This document shows, piece after piece, positions 7,560 to 17,600 of a stretch of DNA of 64,000 nt. Source of the stretch: Gammaproteobacteria bacterium (GTDB taxonomy: Bacteria; Pseudomonadota; Gammaproteobacteria; Xanthomonadales; Xanthomonadaceae). Below the pieces are notes generated by a model that worked only from the letters and a program-made list of their open reading frames with translations, made no database searches and was not told the DNA's origin. How positions within the stretch are numbered: position 1 is the first letter of the stretch; every line of letters starts with the position of its first letter. A program made the position numbers and the translations under genes. Location: positions 27,974 through 91,973 of the forward strand of contig JANXUD010000026.1 in the NCBI GenBank assembly GCA_025352045.1. Direction: 5' to 3'.

Positions 7560-9517
7560 TGGCTCGCTTTGCCACCTGGTTTCCGCAGGGCAGGACCGGC
7601 GATGCCCCGGTGAGTCCCTGGCTGGCCGGCATGGCCCTGCTCTGCCTGGCTTTCGCGGCCTGGATCGCCATCCGCTATGCCGGGCAACCGCCGCTGGACT
7701 GGTTCTCCTTCCGCCAAACGCAAACGGCGCTGTCGGCCTACTGGGTCGCTTCCACCGGCTTCAAGCTCGCCTACGAAACGCCGGTGGTCGGCCCGCCGTG
7801 GAGCCTTCCCTTCGAGTTTCCGCTGTACCAGTGGATCGTGTCTGCCGCCTCGCGCCTGCTGCATGTCCCGCTCGATGCCACCGGTCGCCTGACCAGTTTT
7901 GCCTTCCTGCTGCTGACCCTGCTGCCGGCGCGCGCGATCACCCGCCTGCTCGACCTGCCGGACCGCGTGTGGTGGCTGTTCGTGGCGCTGCTGTTGTCCA
8001 GCCCGCTTTACCTCTACTGGGGCCGCAGCTTCATGATCGAGACCGCGGCGGTGTTCTTCGCCGTCGCAGCGATCCGGCAGTTCCTGGAGCTGCGCCAGCC
8101 GCAGGCCGGGCCGCGGAACATGGTCCTGTTCATGCTGTGGATGGCGCTGGCCATGCTGCAGAAATCCACTACCGCGCTGCCGGTGCTCGCCGTGCTCGGC
8201 CTGGTGCTGGCCACGGACTGGCTGCGTGCGCTGGCCGCGCGCAAGGGCCTGCCGTGGAACGACGTGGCCAAGTACGCGATGCTGTTCCTGGTGCCGTTCG
8301 CGATCGGAGTCTGGTGGACGGTGTTCACCGACCACGTCCGCGCCGTGCACCCGCTCGGGCAGCCCCTGTCCACCACCGCGCTGCATGCCTGGTTCTGGGG
8401 CACGCTCGAGCAGCGCATGTCCATCGAACTGTATCGCGACGTGCTCTGGCACCGGATGGTCGAGGGCAACCTGGGCGGCGTCCTGGGCGGCCTGGCCATC
8501 GTGGCGGCGTTCGTGCTGCGCGGGCCGCGCCACGCCAAGGCCGCGCTGGCCTGGTCGCTGGTGCTTGGCGTGCTGCCGCTGTTCGTGTTCACCAACCTGC
8601 ACATGGTGCACAGCTACTACCAGACCGGCAACATGATCTTCCTGTTGTATGGGCTGGCGATCGCGCTCGGCGCGCTGCTGGCAGTGGCGCTGCCCGTGCG
8701 CGGCCTCGCCGTGGCGCTGGGCGCGCTGGTCGTCGCCTCGAACCTGTGGTGGTTCATGCGCGATGCCTATCCGACGGTCAGCTACCAGTACGACGCGGGC
8801 AATTCGCGCGACTTCGCCATCGGCGAGTTCCTGCGCCACGAACTGCGCAAGGACGAAGTCTTCGTCGCCTTCGGGAATGACTGGAGCTCGACTTTCGCCT
8901 ACATGTCCGGGCACAAGTCCTACACCGTCCCCGGCTTCGCGCCCGGCTATCCGCGCATCGTCGCCAACCCCGAGCGCTATGTCGGCGACTACAAGCTCGG
9001 CGCCGTCGTTGCCTGCCCGGGCCCGGGCATGGAAACGTCGGAAGACCTGCAGCGCTGGGCCAGCATCGGCCGCAAGTGGCGCGTGGTCGCCGTGAAGGAC
9101 TGCTACGTGGCGGTGCCCGGCGCCGCGGAAGTCGCCGAGCCTTCCGGGCTTGCCGTGGCGGTCTCCCAGTGCGAGGGCAGCCTGGACGTCGCCCAGTTGT
9201 CCGCGCGGGGCGACAGCATCGACGTCGCCGGTTGGACGACCGTGTCGGGCAAGGACGGTCGCCTGCCGGAACGCATCTACGTCAGCGTGCGCACCGGGGC
9301 AGCGCCGACCGTCTATTTCCAGGCGTTCGCGGCCTCGCGCCCCGATGTCAATGCGTTCTTCCACCGCAGTGACGGCGCGTTCATGGGTTTCGCCCGCGGC
9401 ATCCCGGTCGGCGCGCTCAAGGGTCCGGTCGAAATCGGCGTGGCGCGGGTGAATGCCGGCCGCTTCGAGGCCTGCCCGCTGCGCAAGACCCTGAGCATCG
9501 GGGAGAAGGCGCCGTGA
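7559..9517 (+). CDS. Polytopic membrane glycosyltransferase, GT-C/ArnT-like, with C-terminal soluble domain
   Basis: ATGA overlap with the upstream SDR stop; FSFRQTQTALSAYW and repeated TM segments; SDR-DprE1-GT-C context. Confidence 0.75.
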   Translation: MARFATWFPQGRTGDAPVSPWLAGMALLCLAFAAWIAIRYAGQPPLDWFSFRQTQTALSAYWVASTGFKLAYETPVVGPPWSLPFEFPLYQWIVSAASRLLHVPLDATGRLTSFAFLLLTLLPARAITRLLDLPDRVWWLFVALLLSSPLYLYWGRSFMIETAAVFFAVAAIRQFLELRQPQAGPRNMVLFMLWMALAMLQKSTTALPVLAVLGLVLATDWLRALAARKGLPWNDVAKYAMLFLVPFAIGVWWTVFTDHVRAVHPLGQPLSTTALHAWFWGTLEQRMSIELYRDVLWHRMVEGNLGGVLGGLAIVAAFVLRGPRHAKAALAWSLVLGVLPLFVFTNLHMVHSYYQTGNMIFLLYGLAIALGALLAVALPVRGLAVALGALVVASNLWWFMRDAYPTVSYQYDAGNSRDFAIGEFLRHELRKDEVFVAFGNDWSSTFAYMSGHKSYTVPGFAPGYPRIVANPERYVGDYKLGAVVACPGPGMETSEDLQRWASIGRKWRVVAVKDCYVAVPGAAEVAEPSGLAVAVSQCEGSLDVAQLSARGDSIDVAGWTTVSGKDGRLPERIYVSVRTGAAPTVYFQAFAASRPDVNAFFHRSDGAFMGFARGIPVGALKGPVEIGVARVNAGRFEACPLRKTLSIGEKAP

Positions 9518-10452
9518 GCGGCGTGAAGATCGTCCTGCCCGGCGGCGCCGGCCTGGTCGGCCAGAACCTGGTCGCGCGCCTGCTCGACCGCGGCTACACC
9601 GACATCGTCGTGATCGACAAGCATCGCGCCAACGCCGACGTGCTGCGCCGCGTGCACCCCGGCATCACCGTGGTGGACGCCGACCTGGCCGACCCGGGCG
9701 ACTGGGAGCGGCATGTCGCGGGCGCGGCCGTGGTGGTGATGCTGCAGGCGCAGATCGGCGGCAATGACCTGCGCGAGTTCGAGCGCAACAACGTGGAGGC
9801 CACGCGGCGCGTGCTCGACGCGATGCGCGCGCACGGCGTCGCGCGCCTGGTGCACGTCAGTTCTTCCGTGGTCGAGTCCGTCGCCGACGACTTCTACACG
9901 CAGACCAAGGACCGGCAGGAAAAGATGGTGCTCGAAAGCGGCTTTCGCTGCCCGGTGCTGCGCCCGACGCTGATGTTCGGGTGGTTTGATCGCAAGCACC
10001 TGGGCTGGCTGTCGCGCTTCATGAAGAAGTCGCCCGTGTTCCCGATCCCCGGCGACGGCCGCTACATGCGCCAGCCCCTGTTCGCCCGCGACTTCTCCGA
10101 CATCATCATCAGCTGCATCGAAGGCCGGGTGACCGAGGGCGTGTACAACATTTCCGGCCTGGAACGCGTGGATTACATCGACATCATCCGCCAGATCCGC
10201 AAGGCGACGGGGGCGAAGTCCGTGGTCCTGCGCATTCCCTACGGCCTGTTCCACCTGCTGCTGGCGACCTGGGCCCTGTTCGACCGCAACCCGCCCTTCA
10301 CGACCCAGCAGCTGGCGGCGCTGGTGGCCAAGGACGAATTCGAGCTGATCGACTGGCCGGGCATCTTCGGCGTGCAGCCGACGCCTTTCGCGGAGGCCAT
10401 CGACCTGACCTTCAACCACCCCGACTACAGCCGCGTCTTCCTGGAGTTCTGA
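9514..10452 (+). CDS. NAD-dependent epimerase/dehydratase family protein
   Basis: IVLPGGAGLVGQNLVARLL; VHVSSSVVESVADDFYTQTKDRQEKMV. Confidence 0.85.
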   Translation: MSGVKIVLPGGAGLVGQNLVARLLDRGYTDIVVIDKHRANADVLRRVHPGITVVDADLADPGDWERHVAGAAVVVMLQAQIGGNDLREFERNNVEATRRVLDAMRAHGVARLVHVSSSVVESVADDFYTQTKDRQEKMVLESGFRCPVLRPTLMFGWFDRKHLGWLSRFMKKSPVFPIPGDGRYMRQPLFARDFSDIIISCIEGRVTEGVYNISGLERVDYIDIIRQIRKATGAKSVVLRIPYGLFHLLLATWALFDRNPPFTTQQLAALVAKDEFELIDWPGIFGVQPTPFAEAIDLTFNHPDYSRVFLEF

Positions 10453-10454
10453 GC

Positions 10455-11741
10455 ATGGCTGAGCGCATTGCCGTCCTCGGCGCCGGCCCCATGGGCCTGG
10501 CCGTGGCCTTCCAGCTGGCGCGCGACGGGCACGAGCCGGTGGTGTTCGAGGCCGACGACCGCGTTGGCGGCATGACCGCCGCGTTCGATTTCAACGGGCT
10601 CACGATCGAGCGCTACTACCATTTCCATTGCATCTCGGACCGCGACTTCCTGGAGATGCTGGACGCGCTCGGCATCGCCGACCGCATGCGCTGGACCGAG
10701 ACCCGGATGGGCTACTGGTTCCAGGGCCGGCTGCAGGCCTGGGGCAACCCGGTCGCGCTGCTGCGCTTCAAGGGCCTGTCGCTGGTGGCGAAAGTCCGCT
10801 ACGGCCTGCATGCCTTCCTGTGCACGCGGCGCAAGGACTGGCGTCCGCTCGACAAGCTCGAGGCCACCGGCTGGATCCGTCGCTGGGTCGGCGCGGAGGC
10901 CTACGAGGTGCTGTGGCGCAGGCTGTTCGACTACAAGTTCTACGATTTCAAGGACAACCTGTCGGCCGCCTGGATCTGGAGCCGCATCCGCCGGATCGGC
11001 ACCTCGCGCTACAACCTGTTCCGCGAAAAGCTCGGCTACCTCGACGGCGGCTCGGATACGCTGTTGCAGGCCCTGCGCGCCGACATCGAGGCGCATGGCG
11101 GCGAGATCCGCCTGAAGACGCCGGTCACCCGCGTGCGCGTCGAGGACGGCACGGTGCGCGGCGTCGAGACCGGCGCCGGCTTCGAACCCTTTTCCAAGGT
11201 GGTCAGCACCGTGCCCCTGCCCTACGTGGCGCGCCTGGTGCCCGACCTGCCGCCGGACGTGCTCTCCGCCTTCGGCGCGATCCGCAACATCGCGGTGGTG
11301 TGCGTGATCGCCAAGCTGCGGCGACAGGTGACCGAGAACTTCTGGCTCAACACCAACGACCCGGACATGGACATCCCCGGCCTGGTCGAATACACCAACC
11401 TGCGCCCGCTCGACCAGCACATCGTCTACGTGCCCTTCTACATGCCGGGCGAGCACCCGAAGTTCGCCGAGCCCGACCAGGCGTTCCTGGACAAGGTGCG
11501 ACGCTACCTGAAGAAGATCAATCCATCGCTGGTCGATGCCGATTTCATCGACATCCGCGCGAGTCGCTATCGCTTCGCGCAACCGATCTGCCCGCCGGGC
11601 TACCTCGAGACGCTGCCACCGGCGGACCTGCCCATCGCCGGCCTGTGGGCGGCGGACACCTCGCACTACTATCCCGAGGACCGCGGCATTTCCGAGAGCA
11701 TCGGCTTCGGCCGCAAGCTCGCGCGCGATGTGGTCGCCTGA
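10455..11741 (+). CDS. NAD(P)/FAD-dependent oxidoreductase (amine oxidase / UDP-galactopyranose-mutase-like fold)
   Basis: IAVLGAGPMGLAVAFQLARDGHEPVVFEADDRVGG dinucleotide-binding motif; YYPEDRGISESIGFGRKLARDV C-terminal FAD motif. Confidence 0.85.
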   Translation: MAERIAVLGAGPMGLAVAFQLARDGHEPVVFEADDRVGGMTAAFDFNGLTIERYYHFHCISDRDFLEMLDALGIADRMRWTETRMGYWFQGRLQAWGNPVALLRFKGLSLVAKVRYGLHAFLCTRRKDWRPLDKLEATGWIRRWVGAEAYEVLWRRLFDYKFYDFKDNLSAAWIWSRIRRIGTSRYNLFREKLGYLDGGSDTLLQALRADIEAHGGEIRLKTPVTRVRVEDGTVRGVETGAGFEPFSKVVSTVPLPYVARLVPDLPPDVLSAFGAIRNIAVVCVIAKLRRQVTENFWLNTNDPDMDIPGLVEYTNLRPLDQHIVYVPFYMPGEHPKFAEPDQAFLDKVRRYLKKINPSLVDADFIDIRASRYRFAQPICPPGYLETLPPADLPIAGLWAADTSHYYPEDRGISESIGFGRKLARDVVA

Positions 11742-11814
11742 TCGAAACCGACCAGGCACAGTCGCGGGTATGAATCCGTGGCTGGCGCGGACGAGCCGCG
11801 CCAGCGGTGACGGC

Positions 11815-12393
11815 TTACTGGACCGAGATGACCCGGTTGTGGTCGCAGCCGTACAGGGTGCCGGCCTGCAGGAAGTTGACCGTGACGCGATAGTTGCCCG
11901 CCGCGAAGTGGCTCGTGTCCACGTCCTCGGCGAAGCCGGCGTCACCCTTGTCGACGGCCTTCATCGATTCAGTGACGTCGGGACGCGGCGACCAATGGGC
12001 CAGCGGGACGTCCCAACCACTGCTGCGATCCTCGGCGATCAGCCGGAGCGAGGCCGGCACGCCGGTCGCGTGCGAGGCTTCCGACAGGAACCAGCCGGTC
12101 AGCGTGATGGGGCCACGGGTGACGACCAGCGGGTCGGCGCCGAAGGCTTGCTTGCCGACGCTCTCGACGTTGCAGCTGCCGAGGGTCTGCGTGCGCGGCT
12201 CCGACAGCTCGGCCGAGGTCAGGGCACGGGGACCGGCGGCAGGCGCGGGCGCGGGCGGGGCACCGGAGGCTGCGGCGGCCGCATCGGCGGCGGGCGCGCC
12301 GTCCGCCGCCGGGGCGGTGGACGGGGTTTCGGGCTTCGAGCAGGCGCTGGCGAGCAGCGCGAGCGCAGCGAGGATGCTGAGACGCTTCGACAT
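11815..12393 (-). CDS. Putative lipoprotein, Ala/Pro-rich linker, unknown function
   Basis: MSKRLSILAALALLASACSKPETP lipobox; low-complexity AADGAPAADAAAAASGAPPAPAPAAG. Confidence 0.75.
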   Translation of the reverse strand: MSKRLSILAALALLASACSKPETPSTAPAADGAPAADAAAAASGAPPAPAPAAGPRALTSAELSEPRTQTLGSCNVESVGKQAFGADPLVVTRGPITLTGWFLSEASHATGVPASLRLIAEDRSSGWDVPLAHWSPRPDVTESMKAVDKGDAGFAEDVDTSHFAAGNYRVTVNFLQAGTLYGCDHNRVISVQ

Positions 12394-12488
12394 TGGAATT
12401 GACCTTGAGGGACGCGGAATTTGGGCGCGTATGATGCCACGCGCCCGGCGCGGGCAGCAATTTGCCGCAGTCGCGCGATGGACCCGGT

Positions 12489-13445
12489 TCAGCCTGCAGC
12501 GCCGCCCGCGGCCGAGCGTTGCATCCACTCGGCGGTGCGGGCCAGCCCCGTCGCCAGGTCGGTTCGCGGGTTCCAGCCCAGCTCGCGGCGGGCGCGCCCG
12601 TTGTCCAGGATGTTGATGGGCACGTCGATCGCCCGCCCCGGCAGATAGCGCCGGTCCAGCGGTCGACCCAGCAACGCCTCGAGCTGCCCGAGCAGGGCGT
12701 TGAGGGTGGTGCCTTCGCCGGAGCTGATGTTGAATACGCTTTCCGGCCCCTCGTAACGCAACGCCAGGGCGAAGGCCTCGGCCACGTCGCCGATGTAGAT
12801 GAAGTCGCGGGCGACGCTTCCGTCGCCCCAGACCTCGATCGGCAGGCCGGCCAGCGCCCGATGCAGGAACACCCCGACGGCGCCTTGCGCGGTCTCGATC
12901 CGCTGCCGCTCGCCATAGGGATTGGCGACCCGCAGGATCGTCGTGCGAATGCCGTGCAGGCGCTGGTACATCAGCAGGTACTTCTCGATGGCCAGCTTGA
13001 CGATCCCGTAGGACACCTCGGGCTCGGTCGGATGCGCTTCATCCACGGGGACGTACGCCGGCGTCCCGTACACCGTGCCGCCGGAGGAAATGAACACCAT
13101 CCGCCCCACGCGGGCGGCGCGCATCGCGTCGAGCAGGTGCAGGGACGCGACCAGGTTGGTCTGCACGTCGTACACGGGGTCGTCGTTGGACCCCTTCGGC
13201 AGCGTGGTCGAAACGAGATGGAAGACCGCGTCGGCGCCGTCCACGGCCGCCGCGACGTCGTGCATGTTCATCAGGTCGCCGGTGGTCCACTCGACTACCT
13301 CGCCGGGTCCGAACTGGCGGAAGGGCTCGACCCGCGGGCGCTCGAACACGCGGATGGCGTGGCCGTCGCGAAGCAGGCGGTCGACGATCGCCGAACCGAT
13401 GAAGCCGCCACCGCCGAACACCGTGCAACGCATGGGCGTGGTCAT
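12489..13445 (-). CDS. NAD-dependent epimerase/dehydratase (UDP-glucose 4-epimerase-like)
   Basis: MRCTVFGGGGFIGSAIVDRLLRDGH; SYGIVKLAIEKYL. Start set at MTTPMRC; overlaps the upstream gene by 4 nt. Confidence 0.87.
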   Translation of the reverse strand: MTTPMRCTVFGGGGFIGSAIVDRLLRDGHAIRVFERPRVEPFRQFGPGEVVEWTTGDLMNMHDVAAAVDGADAVFHLVSTTLPKGSNDDPVYDVQTNLVASLHLLDAMRAARVGRMVFISSGGTVYGTPAYVPVDEAHPTEPEVSYGIVKLAIEKYLLMYQRLHGIRTTILRVANPYGERQRIETAQGAVGVFLHRALAGLPIEVWGDGSVARDFIYIGDVAEAFALALRYEGPESVFNISSGEGTTLNALLGQLEALLGRPLDRRYLPGRAIDVPINILDNGRARRELGWNPRTDLATGLARTAEWMQRSAAGGAAG

Positions 13446-14647
13446 TTCAGGTCCTTCCTTGCCAGTGCGGACGGCCGGCCCTCGGGGCGGCCGTGGTCGA
13501 AGTAATGCGCCCACGGGTCCACGTTCGCCGCAAGCAGGTCGTCGTGCTGCAGCAGGTAGTGGATCGGGTCGAAGAATGCGTGGCTGGGCTCGAGCCGCTG
13601 CGCCGCATAGGCGGACAGTGTCTTGAACCGGGTCGCTGCGCGCGCCTGCTCGACGCCCTCGCGCGCGAGCACGTCGAGCACGAGGCTGAAGGCTTCCATC
13701 AACCTCGCCGGCGCCATGGGCAGCGGGCCTGCGGCCACGGGTCCGGGATCCGGCAGCAGCAGCAAGGCGCGGATCCGCGCCATGCCATCGCCGGGAATCC
13801 CCGCAATGCGCGCGGTGAAGGATTCGGCGAAGGACGCGAATGCCGCCGCGGCCTGCGCCGACGGCTGGCCAGGCGCGTCGTCGGGCCAGCGCGTGCGCAG
13901 TGCGGCCGTCACGGCGGTCGTGACGTGGGGATCGTGGAAGCGCGCATTGACCATGCGCGCGAGTGCCAGCTCCTCGTCGAGCAGGCCGCGGCACTCGCGC
14001 TCATCGGCGACCTCGTCGGCCAGGCGCGGATCCTCGCCAATCGCTTCCAGCACGCCACGCAGGAGGCCGCTGCGGACGTCGGGTAGCGCGACCGTCTCCA
14101 TGTCCCAGCCGACAAGGTCGCGGAAGCGGTCGGCAAAGCTGACGAAATAGTCGTCGAGCCAAGCCAGCCCGTAGTCGCTGTCCAGGCCGTGCCCGACCAC
14201 CATCTGCGCATGGATCGAATGGGTCCAGTCGCGCAGCGGGCGCACGAACACGAGCTGCGTCGCCTCCGTCGCGACGTCCGACAGGACGCGGCGCAATACC
14301 CGCGCGCTGGCGGGGGCGGCGAAGAAGAACAACTCGCTCGACAGCAGCAGGTTGCGCTCGGGGCCGGAGCGCTCCCCATCCAGCAGCAGCGCGAGCGCGT
14401 GCCGGAGCTGCTCCTCGAGCAGGGACTCGTCGACCGGCTGCAAAAGCAGTTTCGCAAGCGCATCGGCATTGCCTGGCTGCGCGGTGGCGCCGTCGAAGCC
14501 GGCATGGGCTGGGTAGGCGGCGACGCGCAGCCGGCCCGCGGCGGCCAGTTCGGCCATGCGTGCCTGGGCGATGCCCGACGCCGTCCCAGGCAGGGCCGCG
14601 TGCACGAACACACGCCCGAAGACGCGGCGCTTGGGCGCCCGGCTCAC
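13442..14647 (-). CDS. Uncharacterised polysaccharide-locus protein with C-terminal FDPxxYLxxxxD repeat
   Basis: 401 aa, good start and 4-nt overlaps on both sides; C-terminal FDPIHYLLQHDDLLAANVDPWAHYFDHGRPEGRP. Confidence 0.75.
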   Translation of the reverse strand: MSRAPKRRVFGRVFVHAALPGTASGIAQARMAELAAAGRLRVAAYPAHAGFDGATAQPGNADALAKLLLQPVDESLLEEQLRHALALLLDGERSGPERNLLLSSELFFFAAPASARVLRRVLSDVATEATQLVFVRPLRDWTHSIHAQMVVGHGLDSDYGLAWLDDYFVSFADRFRDLVGWDMETVALPDVRSGLLRGVLEAIGEDPRLADEVADERECRGLLDEELALARMVNARFHDPHVTTAVTAALRTRWPDDAPGQPSAQAAAAFASFAESFTARIAGIPGDGMARIRALLLLPDPGPVAAGPLPMAPARLMEAFSLVLDVLAREGVEQARAATRFKTLSAYAAQRLEPSHAFFDPIHYLLQHDDLLAANVDPWAHYFDHGRPEGRPSALARKDLK

Positions 14648-17600
14648 CGGGTCACGCCGCGCACGCGGGTCAGCGCGATGCGCAGGCCCTGGGATTGCGC
14701 GACGAAGGGCAACAGCCGCTCGATCGCGTGCAGCATCGTGCCGTCGTAGGGCAGCGGCTCGCCCGGGTAGTCGACCCAGTCCAGGCCGAGTTCGACCAGC
14801 GGGCGCAGCGCGGACGCGCGTGCCCAGAACATCGTGCCAACGGGAAACTGGAAGTGTTCCGGGAACCCGGACAGCGGCGGCTGCAATCGCGACGCCAGCG
14901 CCTCGGCATCGACCCGGTTCGCGTTCCAGCCGACCACGTTGGGATCATCCGGGAACACCAGGCCCAGGCGCTCGTCGCGCGCCATCGCCGCATGGATGCG
15001 GTCGGCCATCGGCGAGCGTCCGCCAAGCAGGTTCTCGGCCAGGAACTCGTACCAGGCCCGGGCCAGGCCGGCGTCGCCGACATCGAGCGATTTCTTGCTG
15101 TGCATGTGGCCGACCACGTCGTACTGCCCGACCAGCCTCGGTCCGAAGGCGGTGAGCATCGGGCCGATGTCGCGGCCGCGGTTGGGCACGACCTCGAGCG
15201 CGGCGACCTTGCCGCCATAGTCCGCGAGGATCGCCTCGACCTGGCGCGCCGCGGCCCTGCCCGGCACGCTGACGAACAGGTCGGGACGGACGCGGTTGTC
15301 GCCGAGCCGGCGCAGCATGTCGGCGAGCATGTCGGGATAGAAGACATGCACGTGCAGTGCCGAGCGGAGCTTCCCGGGCGGACCCACGGGTTCGCCCCCG
15401 GCTTCAATCACCTCGGTCGTCCATGGCCCCGGCGGCGAGCCGGCACGCAGGAAATCCACCAGCGGGTCGGCGCCGGGTTGGGTCGTGCCGTGCTGCTCGG
15501 CGTAGATCCCGGGGTGGAAGCCGGGCCAGGGCTTGCGCCGGCCGACGCCGGTGGACCAGGCGCGCAGGTAACGCTCGGCGTTGGATTCCGCGGTGGGTTG
15601 GTCGAGCGCGTCCGCGTCGCAGTCGCCCGTGAAGTCCTGGTCCAGCACGTTTGCCTCGAGCAGGCGTGCCGCGTCGCGGCGCCGCGCGGCGACCTCGTCG
15701 CCGGCTTCGGCGGCGATCGCCTCGAGTCGCGCCACGTACCGGTTCATGTCGAAGCGGTCGATCACGACCTGGCGCGCGCGGGCGCCGATCTTGCTCCGCA
15801 GCACGTCGTCACTGGCGAGCGCCGCGACCTTCTCGGCCATGTCGGCACTGTCGAGGTAGTCTGCGACGCAGGTCTCCGCGAGGCCTTCCGAGGCTAGCAC
15901 GTCGGCGATGCCGGTGGTCTTGTCGAAGCACAGCACAGGCAGGCCGTGCGACATGGCGTCGATCGCCACGTTTGGCAGCGGATCCAGGCGCGAGGTGACC
16001 AGCAGCATGTCGGAGGTCTCGTAGGCGGCATCGATGCTGGCGGTTTCGCCCATGATGGTCACGTAGCGCTCCAGGCCCGAGCGGTGCAGCTGGTCGGCCA
16101 GGTACACCGAATAGCCCATGTCGTGCACCGGGTCATAGCCCTTGCCGATCCAGACGAAGCGGCAGCGCGCGCCGATCGCCGACGCGCGGACGCGCGCGGC
16201 GACCTTGACGAACAGGTCCACGCCCTTGCGCTGCTGCACGAAGCCGGCGCCCAGGATGACGATCTGGTCGGCGGGCAGGCCGGACGGCCGCAGTGCCGCA
16301 TGGATGCGGCTGTCCTCGTTCCTGAGCTTTGCCTCGTCCGTCGCTTCCGCGCGCAGCTCGCAACGTCCCTGCGGGAGGATGTCGAACGCCTTCGCTTCCA
16401 GCTCGGGGAATTCGTTGACCGCGTTCTCCAGGGTGATGCCGGTCGAGAACACCGTGCGCTCGGCCCACAGCACGGCCTCCCGGAACGCGTTGCGCGGGCG
16501 CGTGTAGGCCGCGAATTCATGGACCAGCGACACTGTCGGCACGTTCCGGCGCGCAAAGGGCTCCAGCACGATCCGCGACTCGATGCTGTTGGCGATGACG
16601 AAGCGCGCCGGGTAGCGTTCGAGCAGCTGATCGACGACCAGGCTGGCGCGCAGGCGCGCGCCATGCATCTTCATGGGTCCGGCGAGGACGGCGCTTTCCT
16701 GCAGGAACGCCTGTTCCAGCAGGCCTTCGCCAAGCAGCAGGGACACGACGTTGTAGTTGCGCTGCAAGGCCTGCACCAGGTTCAAGCTGAGCACCGGGGC
16801 GCCCGTGCGCGAGGCTTCATGCGAGACGACGACGACGGTGTCGCGATCCGCGTCGAATGGCCTGCCGCCGGCCTGCATCGGCAGCCGCGGCCTCGCGCCC
16901 TGGCGGCCCTCGGCCTGGCCGTGCGAGAGGAAATGCTGGTACGGATCAAGCCCGGCCGCGGCGATGTCCGGGTACTGCATCAGGTAGAACGCCGGATCGA
17001 ACTCCGCATCTTCGGCCGGGACAGTCGCCGGGGCGACCACGGCGGATGCGATTGCAGTCGCTGGCGGCGGCAACGGCAGGCGTCCCTCGTCCCGGCCGGC
17101 CGTGGTGTAGTGCTCGAGCGCGTCCATGCCGCTGGCCGCCACGTCCGGATAACGTTGCAGGTACCAGCCGGCGTCGAAGCTGGCCGTCTCGTCGCTGCCA
17201 CCCTTGCCGGTGATCCATCGGCTGAGTGTCCGCAAGGGACGCGTCACGCGCCAGGAGTGCGAGGCCAGCAATTCGCGCGTCCGATGCTCCGCGGTCGACC
17301 GCGCCAGCGTCATTGCATCCAGTTGCCGTTGCAACGCGGCCGACTGCAAGGAATGCGCGTCGACCTCCTGGTGCAGGTAGGCGACGTGCTTGTTGCCTTC
17401 CTCGATGCGCTGCAGTGCGTCGGCAAGCGCGTCCTCTCGCGCGGCCAGCCGCTCCGCCAGCGCGTTGCTGGAAGCCTGCAGTTCCTCGATAGCCTCCTGG
17501 CGAGCGTCGTTGGCGACCCGAAGCGCGTCATGAGCGGACTGCAGTTCCTCATGCATGGCTCGCTGGTCGATTGCCGCCTGTCGCGCCGCGGCCTCGCGTG

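Noticed and set aside
7478-9364. 628-aa minus-strand ORF opposite the GT-C gene
   Set aside because: Antisense shadow; Gln/His/Arg-rich with no motif.
10425-11945. 506-aa minus-strand ORF opposite the FAD oxidoreductase
   Set aside because: Antisense shadow ORF; plus strand has a full FAD-dependent oxidoreductase.
12240-12320. GC-rich near-repeat (GCGGGCGCGGGCGGGG...) as a regulatory repeat
   Set aside because: It lies within the lipoprotein gene and encodes an Ala/Pro-rich linker; no further evidence.
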